A model generated the notes under the pieces. That model made no database searches, was not told the DNA's origin, and saw only the letters and a program-made list of their open reading frames with translations. Position numbers and translations under genes: made by a program. Shown here piece after piece: positions 22,821-34,286 of a DNA stretch of 64,000 nt. Positions within the stretch are counted from its first letter, which is position 1. Each line of letters begins with the position of its first letter. Origin of the DNA: Phlebiopsis flavidoalba (Eukaryota > Basidiomycota > Agaricomycetes > Polyporales > Phanerochaetaceae); NCBI GenBank assembly GCA_035772785.1, contig JAOCPU010000010.1, positions 620,001-684,000 of the forward strand. The letters run 5' to 3'.

Positions 22821-24298
22821 CGCGTCCGGACGGTGAGGTCTGGCGGATGGTTTGATTGTCGGTCCTTCGTGCTGAGAAGGCGGGTTATTCTGAGGAGGAT
22901 ACATGCTCCGGGTGCTGTTTTTTTGTTATTTCTTCTGGTTCGGAGTTGGATAGGGGTGTATTTGTAATTGGTCGCTTGCAGCTGCTTGGGACGGGATGCC
23001 CATCGCGGAGCGACAGCTGCGCCGTGTGTCTGGCTATCTTACCCCAGCCCCGTCCGTCGTGCCGCCTAGCTTGGAGAACGTGTTCATGGCAGCCCCAGAA
23101 AGTGCGCTAGAGAGGTGATAAAGCGCGATGCTTCTCGTGCCAAGGGTTCTGCGTCTAGCGTACGGGGAGGACGGCGCGGGACCGACGGTTTGGAGGTGGC
23201 GTTTCGCCGCCTTTGACGTAGAAATTGGGAGGCTGCCGCGATTCTTCCGTCCGTTGCACGTCAAGCTAAGCGCATTTTAATTTTCAAGTGGCAAGTACAA
23301 ATGCGCCCAGTACAAATGGCGCCATTGCGGTACTCTGCCAATAGGTCTTGTGACTTGTGAGAACTGGTTATATCCCGGCCCAAAAAAAGAAGAGGTACCC
23401 GCTAAAGTAGCCGAGCAGTGGTGCTCGGTGGTGCTTTGAATTGGTGGCGTTGGTTCCCCCCCCCCCGGTAACCCTTTTCTAGTATCTGCCTCCTTTTGCG
23501 GATCTGAATGAAAACTCGTGTTCAGAAGGCCTAATGTGAACAATGATCTATTTGACGCACATTGGACAAGTATGTAAGACTTCAAACTACGGCAAAGTTA
23601 AAGATCTTCAGCCTGCCAGCTGCCCTAAATATCTGGCTCGCACTCCAGAATGGGTAAGCGTATCTTCGACTCGATCGACCTGGCACTGGTATCTATAGTA
23701 CTACGAGACTCTCTGCAAGACGAAAGGCATCCCGACTGCGCCAAGTGTCCGACCATCGTGCAGTGTGCTGTGGCGCAGCATGAGCAGAAAGTGGAAGATC
23801 TTTGTGCACCTCAGCGAGCAAGATCTGCAACGGATACCCTAAGACCTGCAACGGCTACCCTGACGTTTCGAAATATGTTACATATTTGCACAGTCAATTC
23901 CCAGGGATGCACTGTATATTCTACCAGGTCGCTATATGCCAGTGAGGCCGCCCATCTGGCACGTCATCGTGCACCTCTCCGACTGTACACTAGTCTCTGG
24001 AGAGACATGCAACACGAGGTTGGCTAGTATACTAGTGAGTAGCTGCAGCGGGGCTCTTGCGCGGGCTCGGTCCAGAGAGAATATGTAGCATCACCTCGAG
24101 CCTTGCGCTGAACTTAAGACAACGGTTCATTTCATGCCGGGGGACTCTTCCCCGCTCATGCATTCATCCGTTGTGTGAGTCGACAGCGTCGTCGTGACGA
24201 CATCTGCCCACTCCCATACAGCACGCACCGCCAAACTCGAAGGAGTGTTTAGGGCCCTGTCTAGCTGCACAGAGAGCAAGCGACTGCATCATGCGATG
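22821..24298. other. Intergenic with one 125-codon ORF
   Basis: The plus-strand ORF 23650-24027 begins M-G-K-R-I-F-D-S-I-D-L-A-L and contains six Cys in its first 100 residues. It has no signal peptide or known domain and may be a small orphan gene. A C-run of 11-13 bases lies near 23457-23468. The rest shows nothing. Confidence 0.35.
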
Positions 24299-25692
24299 TC
24301 ACTCGCGCTCCATGCGCGTCGTGTGCCAAGGACTCTGTGTCCTAGCGGCTGTGGTCAGAGTTTTGGGGTGGGCAATGGCTGTGAGCGATGATGGTCCGCC
24401 GTCACAGGCGGAGGCTGGGGCGCCACCGTGGTCATAGGTCCGTTTCACTTCCAAGTGCAAGGATTGGATTGAAAAATATTTCAGAGATGACACAAGGGTT
24501 CTCTGAATTATGGACGTGAGACTCAAGTTTTTTTTACACAGAGGCTGCTTCGTCAGACTTACGATGGCAAGGACTAGGATTTTCGTTGTTAACCAAAAGC
24601 TCGAGTTCCAGCGCAGTAAGACTCTCCGCGGCGGGACTCAAACAGCTCGCCGAGGTCCTACACGAGGTCAAATGCCGGTACGTCGATAGAGAGGGCAAGG
24701 TAGCAGGGTTCGACTGTGGTTTCAAAAACAGCTCGCAGACGTGGCCCGTTTGTTCGTGAGGAGTGCGCAGGGTGGTGTAGCGCATATCAAGGTGAGGAAC
24801 CGCAGCCACGAGCGCGAGGTTGTATGGTGGTATATCGCCGGCAGCGAGCCGTTAATCCCACCGCCGCAGCGTCGTCCACGGTCCTTTCTGTTCCTGCTCC
24901 CACAGGTTTATCTCCCGACAGTGTGTCTGGAACCTGTCAGCCAGGTCCACCTCCGAGTCCTCGTCGGCTAAATGCGCGCTCTTCTTCTTCTTCGAGCGTG
25001 ATTGTGAGCTCCTCGAGCGCAGGAAACACCTCGGCCATGCTCGTCGGAGTGGCGGATCGCGCACAGTTCGCGACGAGCACGCGTAGGCGTGGGAATCGGG
25101 CCACGTGGTCGGGAACTGCATGTGCGTCGTGCGGAACTCGACGAGCGTGTCCTTGATAAACGGCGCACGGGACATCTGCTTGTCGACGTCTTCTTGAATG
25201 CTGGACCTGTAAACGTCGAAGTGGATCTCGAGCACCGTGAGTCGTGCGGGGAGGCATGAGAGAACGAGGAGGGTTGACGAATCCGGACGGATGAGGCTGA
25301 GGCGCGTGAGGGAGGAGAGTTGCTCGTTGATCCGTTTTTTTTTTCAGCAGAGACTAGTTCCAGTCTCCAAAGATCGGTGGAGGTGAGGGATATGAGGTTT
25401 TGGTAGAGGGCGTACACCGCCTTCCGGTCTGAGGCCGTCAAGCTCGGCCTTGGACTGATGAGATCAAGGCACAAGTCGACGAGGAGCGGGGTAGCGAGGG
25501 GGAGTTTTGTTGTACATAAAATGGCCAAGTGAAATGAGGTCTTTGTATCTTGACAGGCGTATTTGGCCACCTAATAATAGCGGGAGCCCTGCATCGAACA
25601 AGGCTCGACACGTGCGCATCATGCGTGCGACGTCCCGCGATGCCTTCTACTTGCGCCATCACGGCGAAAAGGACGTCAAAGTTCAGTGCCAT
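24299..25692 (-). pseudogene. F-box-like/LRR family protein, copy B (disrupted)
   Basis: The start at 25692 gives M-A-L-N-F-D-V-L-F-A-V-M-A-Q, the F-box-like first helix of this family, followed by R-R-T then MMRTCRALFDAG after a frame change. Downstream are Q-Q-N-S-P-S-L-P-R-S-S-S-T, FPRLRVLVANC (about 25070-25100) and FPALEELTITLEEEEE (24980-25030). AVPHLDMR and SLTALELELLVNNENPSPCH (24570-24640) come next. After an intron the last exon, SLHLEVKR, ends at 24299. Similarity to copy A runs over the whole length in the opposite orientation. A run of ten A (minus strand, near 25340) sits where the other copy has none. It is either a decaying paralogue or a gene broken by assembly error. Confidence 0.6.
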
Positions 25693-25844
25693 CGAGTCTG
25701 GCTGCTATGTAGGCATAAATTGTCAGCCTACCATGAATGAGACCCCGTTCAAAGTACCACTGACCGCCGCGGCCATCTTTCCGTCTGCCGAGTCTGGAAA
25801 CCGGGTCTTTCGCCGGTTGTAACGCCAGATATGTTGGAGTTAGA

Positions 25845-25990
25845 TCAAGGTGCTTTCTTTATCACGTACGTCTCGGAAATTCCGTCTGGGCCCTGTACGT
25901 GGTGGGCGAGGGTAGGTGGTAGACGTGACTTCAGTCGGCTCCAGAACGCGCGAGCGGCTTACCCATGGATTACGTAAACAGTGCCGCCAC
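25845..25990 (-). promoter_or_regulatory. Duplicated upstream block, copy 3
   Basis: On the minus strand GTTTACGTAAT runs from 25979 downwards. It is followed by a GC-rich stretch, GGAGCC, a CCACC run and CCACGTACAG, matching the block at 3103-3235 in order. It lies 150-290 bases upstream of copy B. Confidence 0.5.
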
Positions 25991-26657
25991 ACTCTAAATA
26001 GTAAAGAATAGTTGCTAAATATTTAACTACATGTAACTATAAAGCTTGGGATAGACAATTTAAGCCCAGAAAGAACTTGACATGCAAATTTTAAGATGCT
26101 ATTCGCGTAAAGTATGGCGTAAACATGTTCTGAAAATCCACAAGGTGAACAGAAAACCAAAGAAAAAAGGTTAAAAGAATACTTCACAGCTTTGCAAGTG
26201 TGGCCCCTGACAAGATTGATTGTGGTTTATCGAAGCGATGTATTTGTATATTCAGCAGTTTGAGGCAGATCGATACCAGATTTTCTGGTGTTTATACACT
26301 CTTATGTGAGAAGTTGGGATCCAACGGAAGATGCTGTAGAAGCGCCCAAAACAAAATAGGACTGTCATCAATTGATCGGAAATAGCCGAGGCCTGCTTAT
26401 CTGACAACTTCACGTACGGAACCATCTCTAGGTTCGACTCGAACGTTAACTCTGCCCGGTGGACTCGATTCAAACTGTGTTCCGAAATCTGTACTCGCTC
26501 GGTCGATATCGGGGGAATACCATCCATGGCGCCGTCTAGTGCCACCACATTGGCCCAGAGACATGCGTCCAAGGTGAGTGGCCACTGTGACCCGCGAGTC
26601 CGTAGCATGCAGTCTGATTACGCTCTGAAGCAGACCCGATACTATTCTGCTCGCGCC
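25991..26657. other. Intergenic between divergent F-box-like copies B and F
   Basis: The first part is AT-rich. A minus-strand 118-codon ORF at 26252-26608 has no recognisable motif. Promoters of both flanking copies should lie here. Confidence 0.4.
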
Positions 26658-28449
26658 GACGATATTGAACTGGATATTCTCTTGCTTGTTATGTCCCAGT
26701 ACGACGCTACAGAATGTTCAGACATCTCGCACTCTTGATGTGCACTTGCAACCGAACCCCTGTATGAAGCAGGAGCGCCACTGCTCTTGAAATGTGGCCC
26801 TCAAGTTCTGGATGTCAAGCAAACTACTGTCGTTTCATGCCTTTATGTTTCGTGATAAAGCAAGACGCTTTTTTTTTTTTTCTCCCCGGCATCTTCAAAC
26901 CCTGACTCTGCGCCCACGTGTGTCTGGTGTTTCGGGAGGAGACCCCCCGCCCCGAGAAAACCTGACACGCAAAGCCATCGCCCGAATTCTTGGTCATGCA
27001 GTCGCACTCAAAGACTTGCGTCATCTCATATCCATACCACACTCCTGACCCAAACTATCAGTCTGCTTCACGAGCTGTCATCTCGCTACCTTCTCTGGAA
27101 CGCTTACACTTGATAAACACCTTCGACACCAACAAATGTTATCTCTTGAAAGCGATAAGTCGGTCCCCTTCCGAAGCTGATGACGGTCGACGTACGCTTC
27201 TCGTACTTCACTCCAGGACACGATCCAGTCCGGCTCCTCTGGCGATTCCGAAACTGTCTTAAAGACCTATGGGTGGACGGAGACATGGTCTTCGAGCGAA
27301 GACCCATGCATGCACTATTCCCCAACCTAAGCCATCTCTACGCTGTAGACTGTCATAAATGCCGGGCTGACATTCTTTACGAAACATTTCCGAACCTTTG
27401 CTTACTCAAGATAAACATGATGGGCGAAGTCTACAGACATTCCTATATGGCAAGAAGACAATGAAATGTCGAGCACAAGGGCCAACAGTCAACCATCCAG
27501 CCCCGTTGGCGGACGAGACTCCCAACGGAGACGGGATCGATGATGAGATAGAGCGTGCGCGCGCCGAAAGTCTGCGGAATCAAGAGTTGAGGGGCAGTTT
27601 GCAAGCCCTGGACACCGTACGTGCCTCTATAGATACTGCGTATCGTCTGGGCGTGGGCTGCAAAGTGAAAGCCCTCGAATTGTGTCAATTTAGACTCCGT
27701 ATGCACCATCACCGTAAAACTCCAGGCCATCTTATCTCTCAACCAACCCTCTTTCGCAATCAGCATTCTGTTCAGACCTTCTGAGGTCCAGTCATTGCTA
27801 CTAGGAGGAATTTTTGTCGCCGGCAAGATCCAGTCTGACTGAACTATTCCTACGGATAGAAATTTATGAAGATCGCTATGAAATCTATGAAGATCGCTAT
27901 GAAGAAGAAGAAGAAGAAGAAGAAGACCCTCTTTTCTGAGCTGGTAGGATGCATTCATGTCATTCCAGTCTCCGACCTCATTGACACCCGTGCCGTTCCA
28001 AGGGACTCTTGTTTTCAACACTTTTCCGAATTCTCCATACGTGTGCTACATTTGGATTTGCAGTTACATATCCTACAGTCCCACGATTCATAACGTCGTG
28101 TGTGATCGTCGTCAAACGGCCGATAAAAGCCGAGAATATCCCCCAAGCTGTCTTTTCGGTTAAGACCCTTACTCCACACCTCGGACTTGGACGTCGGTGG
28201 CGAAAGAAGCCGTAGATGCCATACAGTCCTTGCGGCAGCTCTGCATCACTGTCAGGGACACAAGGACGTGAATTATTGGGAACTTCGTCACTCGAGGACG
28301 GCAACGCCAATAGGATGTTGGTCAAGCTCGCGGAGTGGGAAGGAAAGAAAGTGATTGCCTCTAACAGTGTTCTCTTTCGCGACGGCTACAGATCACTGGC
28401 CCTTCATCAGTACTGTAACAAATACAGCGACACAGTGCCGAGTCTTTGA
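26658..28449 (+). CDS. F-box-like/LRR family protein, copy F
   Basis: The first coding reads D-I-E-L-D-I-L-L-L-V-M-S-Q, then in a shifted frame M-C-T-C-N-R-T-L-Y-E-A-G-A-P-L-L-L, the family's F-box-like signature. LQTLTLRPRVSG and ALKDLRHLIS follow. Leucine-rich stretches SLERLHLINTF, LFPNLSHLYAVDC and TFPNLCLLKINMMG (27310-27425) come next. After an intron there are SLQALDTVRASIDTAYRLGV and CKVKALELCQF, corresponding to the A-Y-x-L-G-F-Q-x-K-I-x-H-L-x-L segment of copies G and H. The last exon runs to S-D-T-V-P-S-L at 28449. There are several frame changes; the initiator codon is not clear and may be hit by an indel. An SCF receptor role is inferred from the F-box-LRR architecture only. Confidence 0.55.
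27866..27926 (+). repeat. 21-bp duplication running into a (GAA)n microsatellite
   Basis: ATGAAGATCGCTATGAA occurs at 27866 and 27887, and the second copy runs directly into eight GAA/AGA triplets. It sits inside copy F. In one frame it encodes M-K-I-A-M-K-S repeats followed by poly-Lys. Confidence 0.85.
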
Positions 28450-28722
28450 GCTCAACAATTAAATTTATTACATGGAAAATACGCAATATGATTATCTGTG
28501 ATATTGATACTCCTCGTTCATTGTCAGGACACGGACCGTGTACGTAATCTTATGGCCGAACGCTTGGAGATTTAAATATTTACGGCGCCAACACCAATCG
28601 TAAGCTTGATTGGCTCAGCTGCGTAACACACCTCCCGCAAGCGCAGCTTGGTCTCATCCCCATGTCCCTCGCTCTCCATGCCCATCGCCATTAGCCGCAT
28701 TGCTGAGTAAATAACTTGCAAC

Positions 28723-29836
28723 ATTGTACGCGGACCCATATCATCATGCCGTACAACAAGAGATTCACAGTCTTCTCTGCAGACTGCGTCAACACTACGT
28801 GCATCGTACCTCCAGCATCCGAAGTACCGCTCAGGCACGGATAGCGAAGAACTGGTACTGTGGCCAGAAATGAGGTGCGTATGTGTGTTATTGGCTCAGA
28901 GATATGGCCCTGATGATGCTGTGTAGCTTGAACAGCTACGCTTGCTGCTCTCGAAGCAGACCTAGAAGATTTGGATTGTAAAAGCGTAAAGTGAGCATCG
29001 GTGCAACCTACCGTTAGGGGGCATATACAACATACCAATCCCTTTTTACATCTCACTCATACCATATTCCAAGAATACGTAGAGAATGCTGTGGCGCGGA
29101 GTTTTGGTCTTGCAGAGTCTGAGGTCATGGAAGAGGCGGCAGGATACGTGAGCTTCGTGCGCCAGGAGATGGACGTACGTACCCCACAGTTCTTCTGCGC
29201 AAGTACTGACTCTGGTTTTGCTCCGCAAGGGTAGAACATGCGCGCAGAGGTAGACTCTGAGAGCGGAACACGGTTCGAGACCACTATCTCGCGTTGGCAT
29301 GCAGCCCGTCGCGTCTGGCCCCCTCGAAAGTGAACACCATGAAGACGACGACCAGTCAGAATGGGCCAAAACAGGAGCAGCAGGTACGTCTTTGGTGGCT
29401 TGGTAGAATTCGCATAACAACTCTAATGCTCTCAAAAGATGTATGATGTCGCCAGCAAGACGAGACTATCGACTCTATCGCAGGCACGCTTAGCACGCTC
29501 GCTGCACAAGCCGGCCTTATGGGCCAGGAGATCGCTTGAACACAACGAGTACGTCTCACCGACCGACATGTACTGTCACACTTCTCATATCGTCCTAGAA
29601 TGCTTGATGATTTAGAACGGAATGTTTGGGGGAAGACCATACGGACTCGAAACTGAGCGATGCCATGCGGAGAATGAAGAAAATTCATTCGGCAGACAGA
29701 AGGCACGTCGCATCCACTCCACTTCGTTCGAAGGACCTATTCTGACACCCAATACAGAAACCAAGTCTGGATGGTGTATAGTCATCCTCATCATTGTGTC
29801 CTCACGGCGCTGCTCCTCGCGGTCATTCTTGTTTAG
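28723..29836 (+). CDS. TLG1: Qc-SNARE, Tlg1/syntaxin-6-like
   Basis: A t-SNARE of the trans-Golgi/endosome route by family. The N-terminus reads A-D-P-Y-H-A-V-Q-Q-E-I after one indel, then SSLQTASTLRASYLQHPKYR and D-S-E-E-L (28785-28850). An intron follows, then TATLAALEADLEDLD (28930-28975), a syntaxin-6 N-domain helix. Next come RSFGLAESEVMEEA and YVSFVRQEMD (29090-29175). The SNARE motif begins DETIDSIAGTLSTLAAQAGL at 29462 and runs into MGQEI, the zero-layer Gln, and E-H-N-E. An intron follows, then MLDDLE, a short heptad region and a C-terminal anchor T-K-S-G-W-C-I-V-I-L-I-I-V. The stop is at 29834-29836. The start is probably an ATG corrupted to ATTG at 28723-28726. Several 1-base indels occur. 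Its topology fits a tail-anchored protein. Confidence 0.85.
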
Positions 29837-30086
29837 TTTCAGGAATACTTCTCTTCACTTTCCCGTCACCTTTGGAACATTTTTACGCTGATACGTGATA
29901 CCCGTAATAGATATATTTACAGCTTACCTTTGCAACTATTCACTCTTTACGGACTTCAAGTCGCAGCCGAGACTTGGATATGATCGCGTCGTTCGTCAAG
30001 GCTTGCTACTTAATGTACCATACAGCAAATACGTATGGTACCACACTTTTCTCGGAAAGAGTCGATGAGCGCGTCCTCAAAGCGAC

Positions 30087-31279
30087 TTATCCTTGCCAGA
30101 CTGCGGGGCCGGCTAAAGGGGTGTGGTAAGTACATGCATCGCTGAGGTACAAGATTCAACTTACGTGCTTGATAGCCTGTGAAGTTGGATGGCAGGTCGT
30201 AGATGTTGATCAGAATACCGGGCTCGTACTGCACGCAAGTCGTCAGTTCCCGTTCCTAACAACGCAAGAGAGCCACCTACGCCGGTGTAGACACCGGGGA
30301 TAGAGACGAGTGGGTCCGGGGGTGCCCTCACCACCGTTCACGACGTTGAGGAGACTGCGCGCAGCCAATGTAGAACTGCGCGCCACCGTATGACTCGGCG
30401 ACGTGGAGAGCGATCTGCTCCGCACGCATGAGGTTACTGGCCAGTTGGCAGGCTCTTGGGGAGCGTGAAGGTGAATTCCTGTTGGCCTAAATGCGGACTC
30501 AAGGTTAAGCGTAACATAAAAGGCAAGTGGGAATCGGATACGGACTGGTGGAAGGGAAGACGAGCTGGCCGTTCTCGAAGGTCGGTGACTGCTCGTAGAT
30601 CTTGAACCAGGTCTTGCTTGTGCTGCGGGGCGTCGGGAGAGTTCGGCTGCGGGCGAGGCCGGGACATCATCGACGTCGATGTACTACTCTGAGGTGAGCA
30701 TGACCTTTCAGTTAAAAGAAACAGTCACTCACGCCAGGGTGGTAGATCGCGCCCGTTCTACACTACTGGCTAAGCATACATCACTTGTACGTATTGATTT
30801 GATACTCACAGCTAAATACACAGTATTAGTCACAACCACTCCAATATTGCGACATCACTCACCTTTGAAAACCGACGGTAGATCCAGCAGAGACGGTCGC
30901 ACCAGTGCTTGTCTCTCCTGGGGTGGCATTCATATCGAGCTCATAGCAGCGGAACTCAGGCTCGTAAACATCGTGTGATCTAACGGAACTCAGGTGAGTT
31001 TGCGACGCCTTCTTCACGAACGCAATACTGACGGGAGCGTTGGAGTTAGTGGTTCTCCGTCTCACGAATGTACTGCCAGTCTGCAGCAGTGGCTCCTACG
31101 ACAGGGTCAAAACTCGCATTTCCATACACCAAGCAAGTTTACCATTGGAAATCAATCGGGGAAAGTGTCTGTGGCCGCAGGTAAGTTATTGCACTCCTGA
31201 GTGTGGACGGCCACGCTTACAGTGAGCTGTGACAAGGGGGTGCAGACACGACAGCGAGAACGGCGAAGAATTTCTTCAT
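30087..31279 (-). CDS. AA9 lytic polysaccharide monooxygenase, tandem copy 1
   Basis: A secreted copper enzyme that oxidatively cleaves cellulose or related glucans. The signal peptide MKKFFAVLAVVSAPLVTA ends before His1, the first copper ligand. The following exons read DWQYIRETENHYSNAPV, then E-P-E-F-R-C-Y-E-L-D-M-N-A (30960), and VSAGSTVGF (30890). The second copper-binding His is in I-Y-H-P-G (about 30740). A WFK-type stretch, QQEFTFTLPKSLP (about 30470) and EQIALHVAES follow. The axial Tyr is in G-G-A-Q-F-Y-I-G-C (30345-30375). GVYTG, PGILINIYDLP and G-P-A-V-W-Q-G end at 30087. There is no CBM. At least six introns and several frame-breaking indels are present. It is the first of three head-to-tail paralogues on this strand. 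Confidence 0.88.
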
Positions 31280-32076
31280 TGTTGAGACGACGTGTGGTGC
31301 AAGAAGTGCTTGTGCTGAACCAAGGTGCGGTTGAGGGGTATGTCAGCTCTACATCTAGCTTTATATACCCCCCCCTCTTGACTTATTGATTTGTTAGCTA
31401 GGTACTTCAGGAGACCACCTGTTACATCCTCGACAGGAGACCACCTGCAGCCCACTGGTCAGCCTCCCGACCGCCTACTCAAGCGTTTCGGCACAGCCTA
31501 AGAATAGGCTATCAAGAAAACCGGCTTCATTGAAACGATACTCAAAATAGCCGGCCACGGGCGTGGACAGGAGCAATGGCTCGCGACTCATGGACGTCAT
31601 CACGCTGAACGGCCTGGCGGCCCCCCACGATCACACGCCTTCGCGGCCATGCAACCGACAGATCGTCGGTGAAAGCGAGAAGGCAGCGAGTTTCCGAGCT
31701 TGGACCGTGAGAGAGCATCCTACAGGCACGATGCGGAGAATGGGGGGAAGTGAGGTGGGCTCGCACTCGACCCGAAATATTTCCCCGCAGAAAAAATGAG
31801 CGGTACCGGCATGGTTGGGCGAGCACCAGCGTGCGCGTCCTTGCCAGAACATGGTGCGTGGTTGTGTCGGCCATGAGGTATTGGTAAATCCACCATATGT
31901 CGTCCCGTGGCGGTCGTATTTTGTTCTACACTATCGCGAGCTCATATTTTTTCCGGCGTACAGGAAGCAGGTGTCGTTCCAAAACATTTCATCAATTATC
32001 AAGCCACTAGCCGAATAGTTTGGGAAGGCAATTCATAGGATAACAAACATAATGCATTCAGAGCGCGACAGAGAAC
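31280..32076. other. Spacer between AA9 copies 1 and 2
   Basis: It contains the promoter of copy 1. A short tandem repeat of about 25 bases (GGAGACCACCTG) occurs at 31410 and 31438. A minus-strand 110-codon ORF at 31542-31874 has no recognisable motif. Confidence 0.4.
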
Positions 32077-33343
32077 TCATCCCCTGCCAGACGGCGGGAC
32101 CGGCTAGAAAAGAGTAAGCTACCTTGCCACATTTCAAGCCTTCGCACCACTTACGAGACTGGTACTTGAACCCAGCGGGTATACTGTAGATGTTCAGCAT
32201 GATTCCAGGGCTCGCGCTGTGACCATCGTCAGCAGATCCTTTCATGCGAGTAAGGGTGCCAAAACATACACCAGTGTAAACTCCAGGGAATGGAGACCAA
32301 TGGGCCGGGTGTTTCCGCTGCCGCCGTTCACGACGTTGACCTGCGCGCACGAGATGTAGAACTGAGCGCCCTGGTATGTGCTTGCAGGCATGGGCAAGGC
32401 AATCTATCGAAGCGGGTTAACTCCATATGCTTACAATGCACAGCTATGCGAGAGAGTCACGTACGTGCTCAACACGGATCAGGTACTGCACGGGCGCTGG
32501 CAATGACTTTGGATGGGGAAGGTGAATGACTGGAGGTGGCTAGAATATCATGTGAGCTACCAAAGCTGAGCCCTGACAAAACAGACATACTCTCAGAGGG
32601 GAACGTCAACTGCCCGTTTCTGGACTAACGGTGGCATCTCGAAGACTTTGAACCAGGTCTGTTCCGTGCCAGCTTGGGTCGAGTTGGCGTATGGATCGGC
32701 TTTAGACATGTAAATGTCGAAATACTGTCGACCGTGTTATCAGTTCTAAGCCTCCATGATACGCGAAAGAAAAAAAAAAGTACGCCTGGATGGTACACAG
32801 CCTGGTTCTATAGTCGATTTCGTACATGAGCAGAAGGTGCAAAAAGGAACAAGGAGCGTACCGCTGAAAATATTTGCATGAGTTCATGAACGCGTGGAGA
32901 ATGTCATATTGCATACCTTTAAGAAAAACCCAACGGTGGAGCCAGCAGAGACTGTCATGGTCTGGGTCTGCCCCGCCGTATTTGCGAGATCAAGCTCATA
33001 GCAGCGGAACTCAGGGTCTTCGACGTTCGTGACCTGAGTGCCATACTTCAGAACCAAGTTGGATTCAACAATCGTCTCAGATAAACTCAACTGGTCCGTT
33101 TGAGTAGTGTTGGCTGTCTCTCGGATGTAGACCCAGTCCTAAACATAGCGTCAGCAAGGCGCCATGACGTGCCAAAGTGTTGACGCACTCCAGTGGTTAC
33201 CCCCGTTTGGCGATGAAGTCGGGGAATGTGTCTATAAATGGAGTCGGGATGCCAAATATGAGTCAAGTAAGGATGGCAGACGTACAATGAGCAGGCCGCC
33301 AACGTGCTGCGATGCTGGCGAAGATGGCAAAGGAGAGCTTCAT
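32077..33343 (-). CDS. AA9 lytic polysaccharide monooxygenase, tandem copy 2
   Basis: The start at 33343 gives the signal peptide M-K-L-S-F-A-I-F-A-S-I-A-A, with the His1 region disrupted by an indel (RPAHC). Exons then read DWVYIRETANTTQTDQLSLS (about 33085-33140), PEFRCYELDLANTAGQTQTM (about 32960-33020) and VSAGSTVGFFLK. The second copper-ligand motif is A-V-Y-H-P-G-V-L (about 32790). TWFKVFEMPP and a LPKSLPAPVQYLIRVEH-like stretch follow. The Tyr region is Y-Q-G-A-Q-F-Y-I-S-C-A-Q-V-N (32335-32375). Then come GVYTG, PGIMLNIYSIPAGFKYQ and G-P-A-V-W-Q-G near 32085. An extra G before the stop moves the reading frame on to 32033; the expected stop is at 32077. Intron positions match those of the two neighbouring copies. 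Confidence 0.86.
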
Positions 33344-34286
33344 ACTGAGAGATACCACAGGTACTTTTGGATCTGGGGAGTACCCCCTATCGCATTGCGA
33401 ACTTTTATACTGTCTCGGTATTAGTCCATCGCATTTTTTGTCGCTGCTGATGTCGTCTCGGTCTGTCTTGAGACGATTCGGATAGTACTCAGTCGAGAGA
33501 TACAGCCTTGGCGGCGTCAAAGTAAAGGATTTGTGATCGATAATCTGTATAGCCAATAGGTTTGAAAGGAGACGTAGAAAGAAAAGTGGTTGTGCATTCT
33601 TCGCTCGCGTCATCGCGACTGTCTCGACGACGGTCATCCGCACGCCAAAAACGCAGAAAGCTGACACGGCATTGTGTTACACATCCGAAGTCTACTCCGA
33701 GCTTAGCTCATGAGATTTCTTTCACAAGGTCTGTCTTGAGGCAAAAGTGTCAGAAGACATTCAAACGGAAAAATGGGTAGGATCTCACCCGAGCTATTGC
33801 CATTGTTCCGGGCTAAAATGCCTCTTTAACCTCGGAATCAGGGGTTACCCCGCAATCAAAAATGCCTCAGACAGACCATGCTTCTATGCATAGAGCCACG
33901 GAGCCCCATGGGGTGCCCGCATATGTGGGCCCGAGCAGGGTGACCGTTCAATTCAAAGCAGGGCTACATACGAGTCTGTCGTCTAGTGATAGGACATCAG
34001 AAAGCAAACATCTGCAAATAAGAGCATCTACTGCCACTATCTCTGCGACTCTCAGGGTTCATTGATTTTCCTCACTTCGTCGCTGAAAGAGTACCTCAAC
34101 TAGATGAACATACGATGTAATTATCGCTGACATATGACTCAAAAAAAAAGAATAATTGTGAATCGATGTTTGCCCAACCGGGTTGCTTGTGAAAAAATGA
34201 ATATATATATTCATATCCTGGCATTTTTACAGAATGGACGCTCGTAATTAATCAGGGGAAACATCTGCATGGAAGCATTTTCTAGT
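33344..34286. other. Spacer between AA9 copies 2 and 3
   Basis: It holds the promoter of copy 2 and mostly AT-rich sequence. There are A-runs near 34141 and a TATATATAT tract at 34202. Short ORFs (72 and 67 codons, plus strand) look accidental. Confidence 0.45.

Noticed and set aside
28572..28838. 88-codon minus-strand ORF with a coding-like tail
   Set aside because: Its region is the first exon of the SNARE gene on the plus strand, whose family match is far stronger; treated as a shadow.
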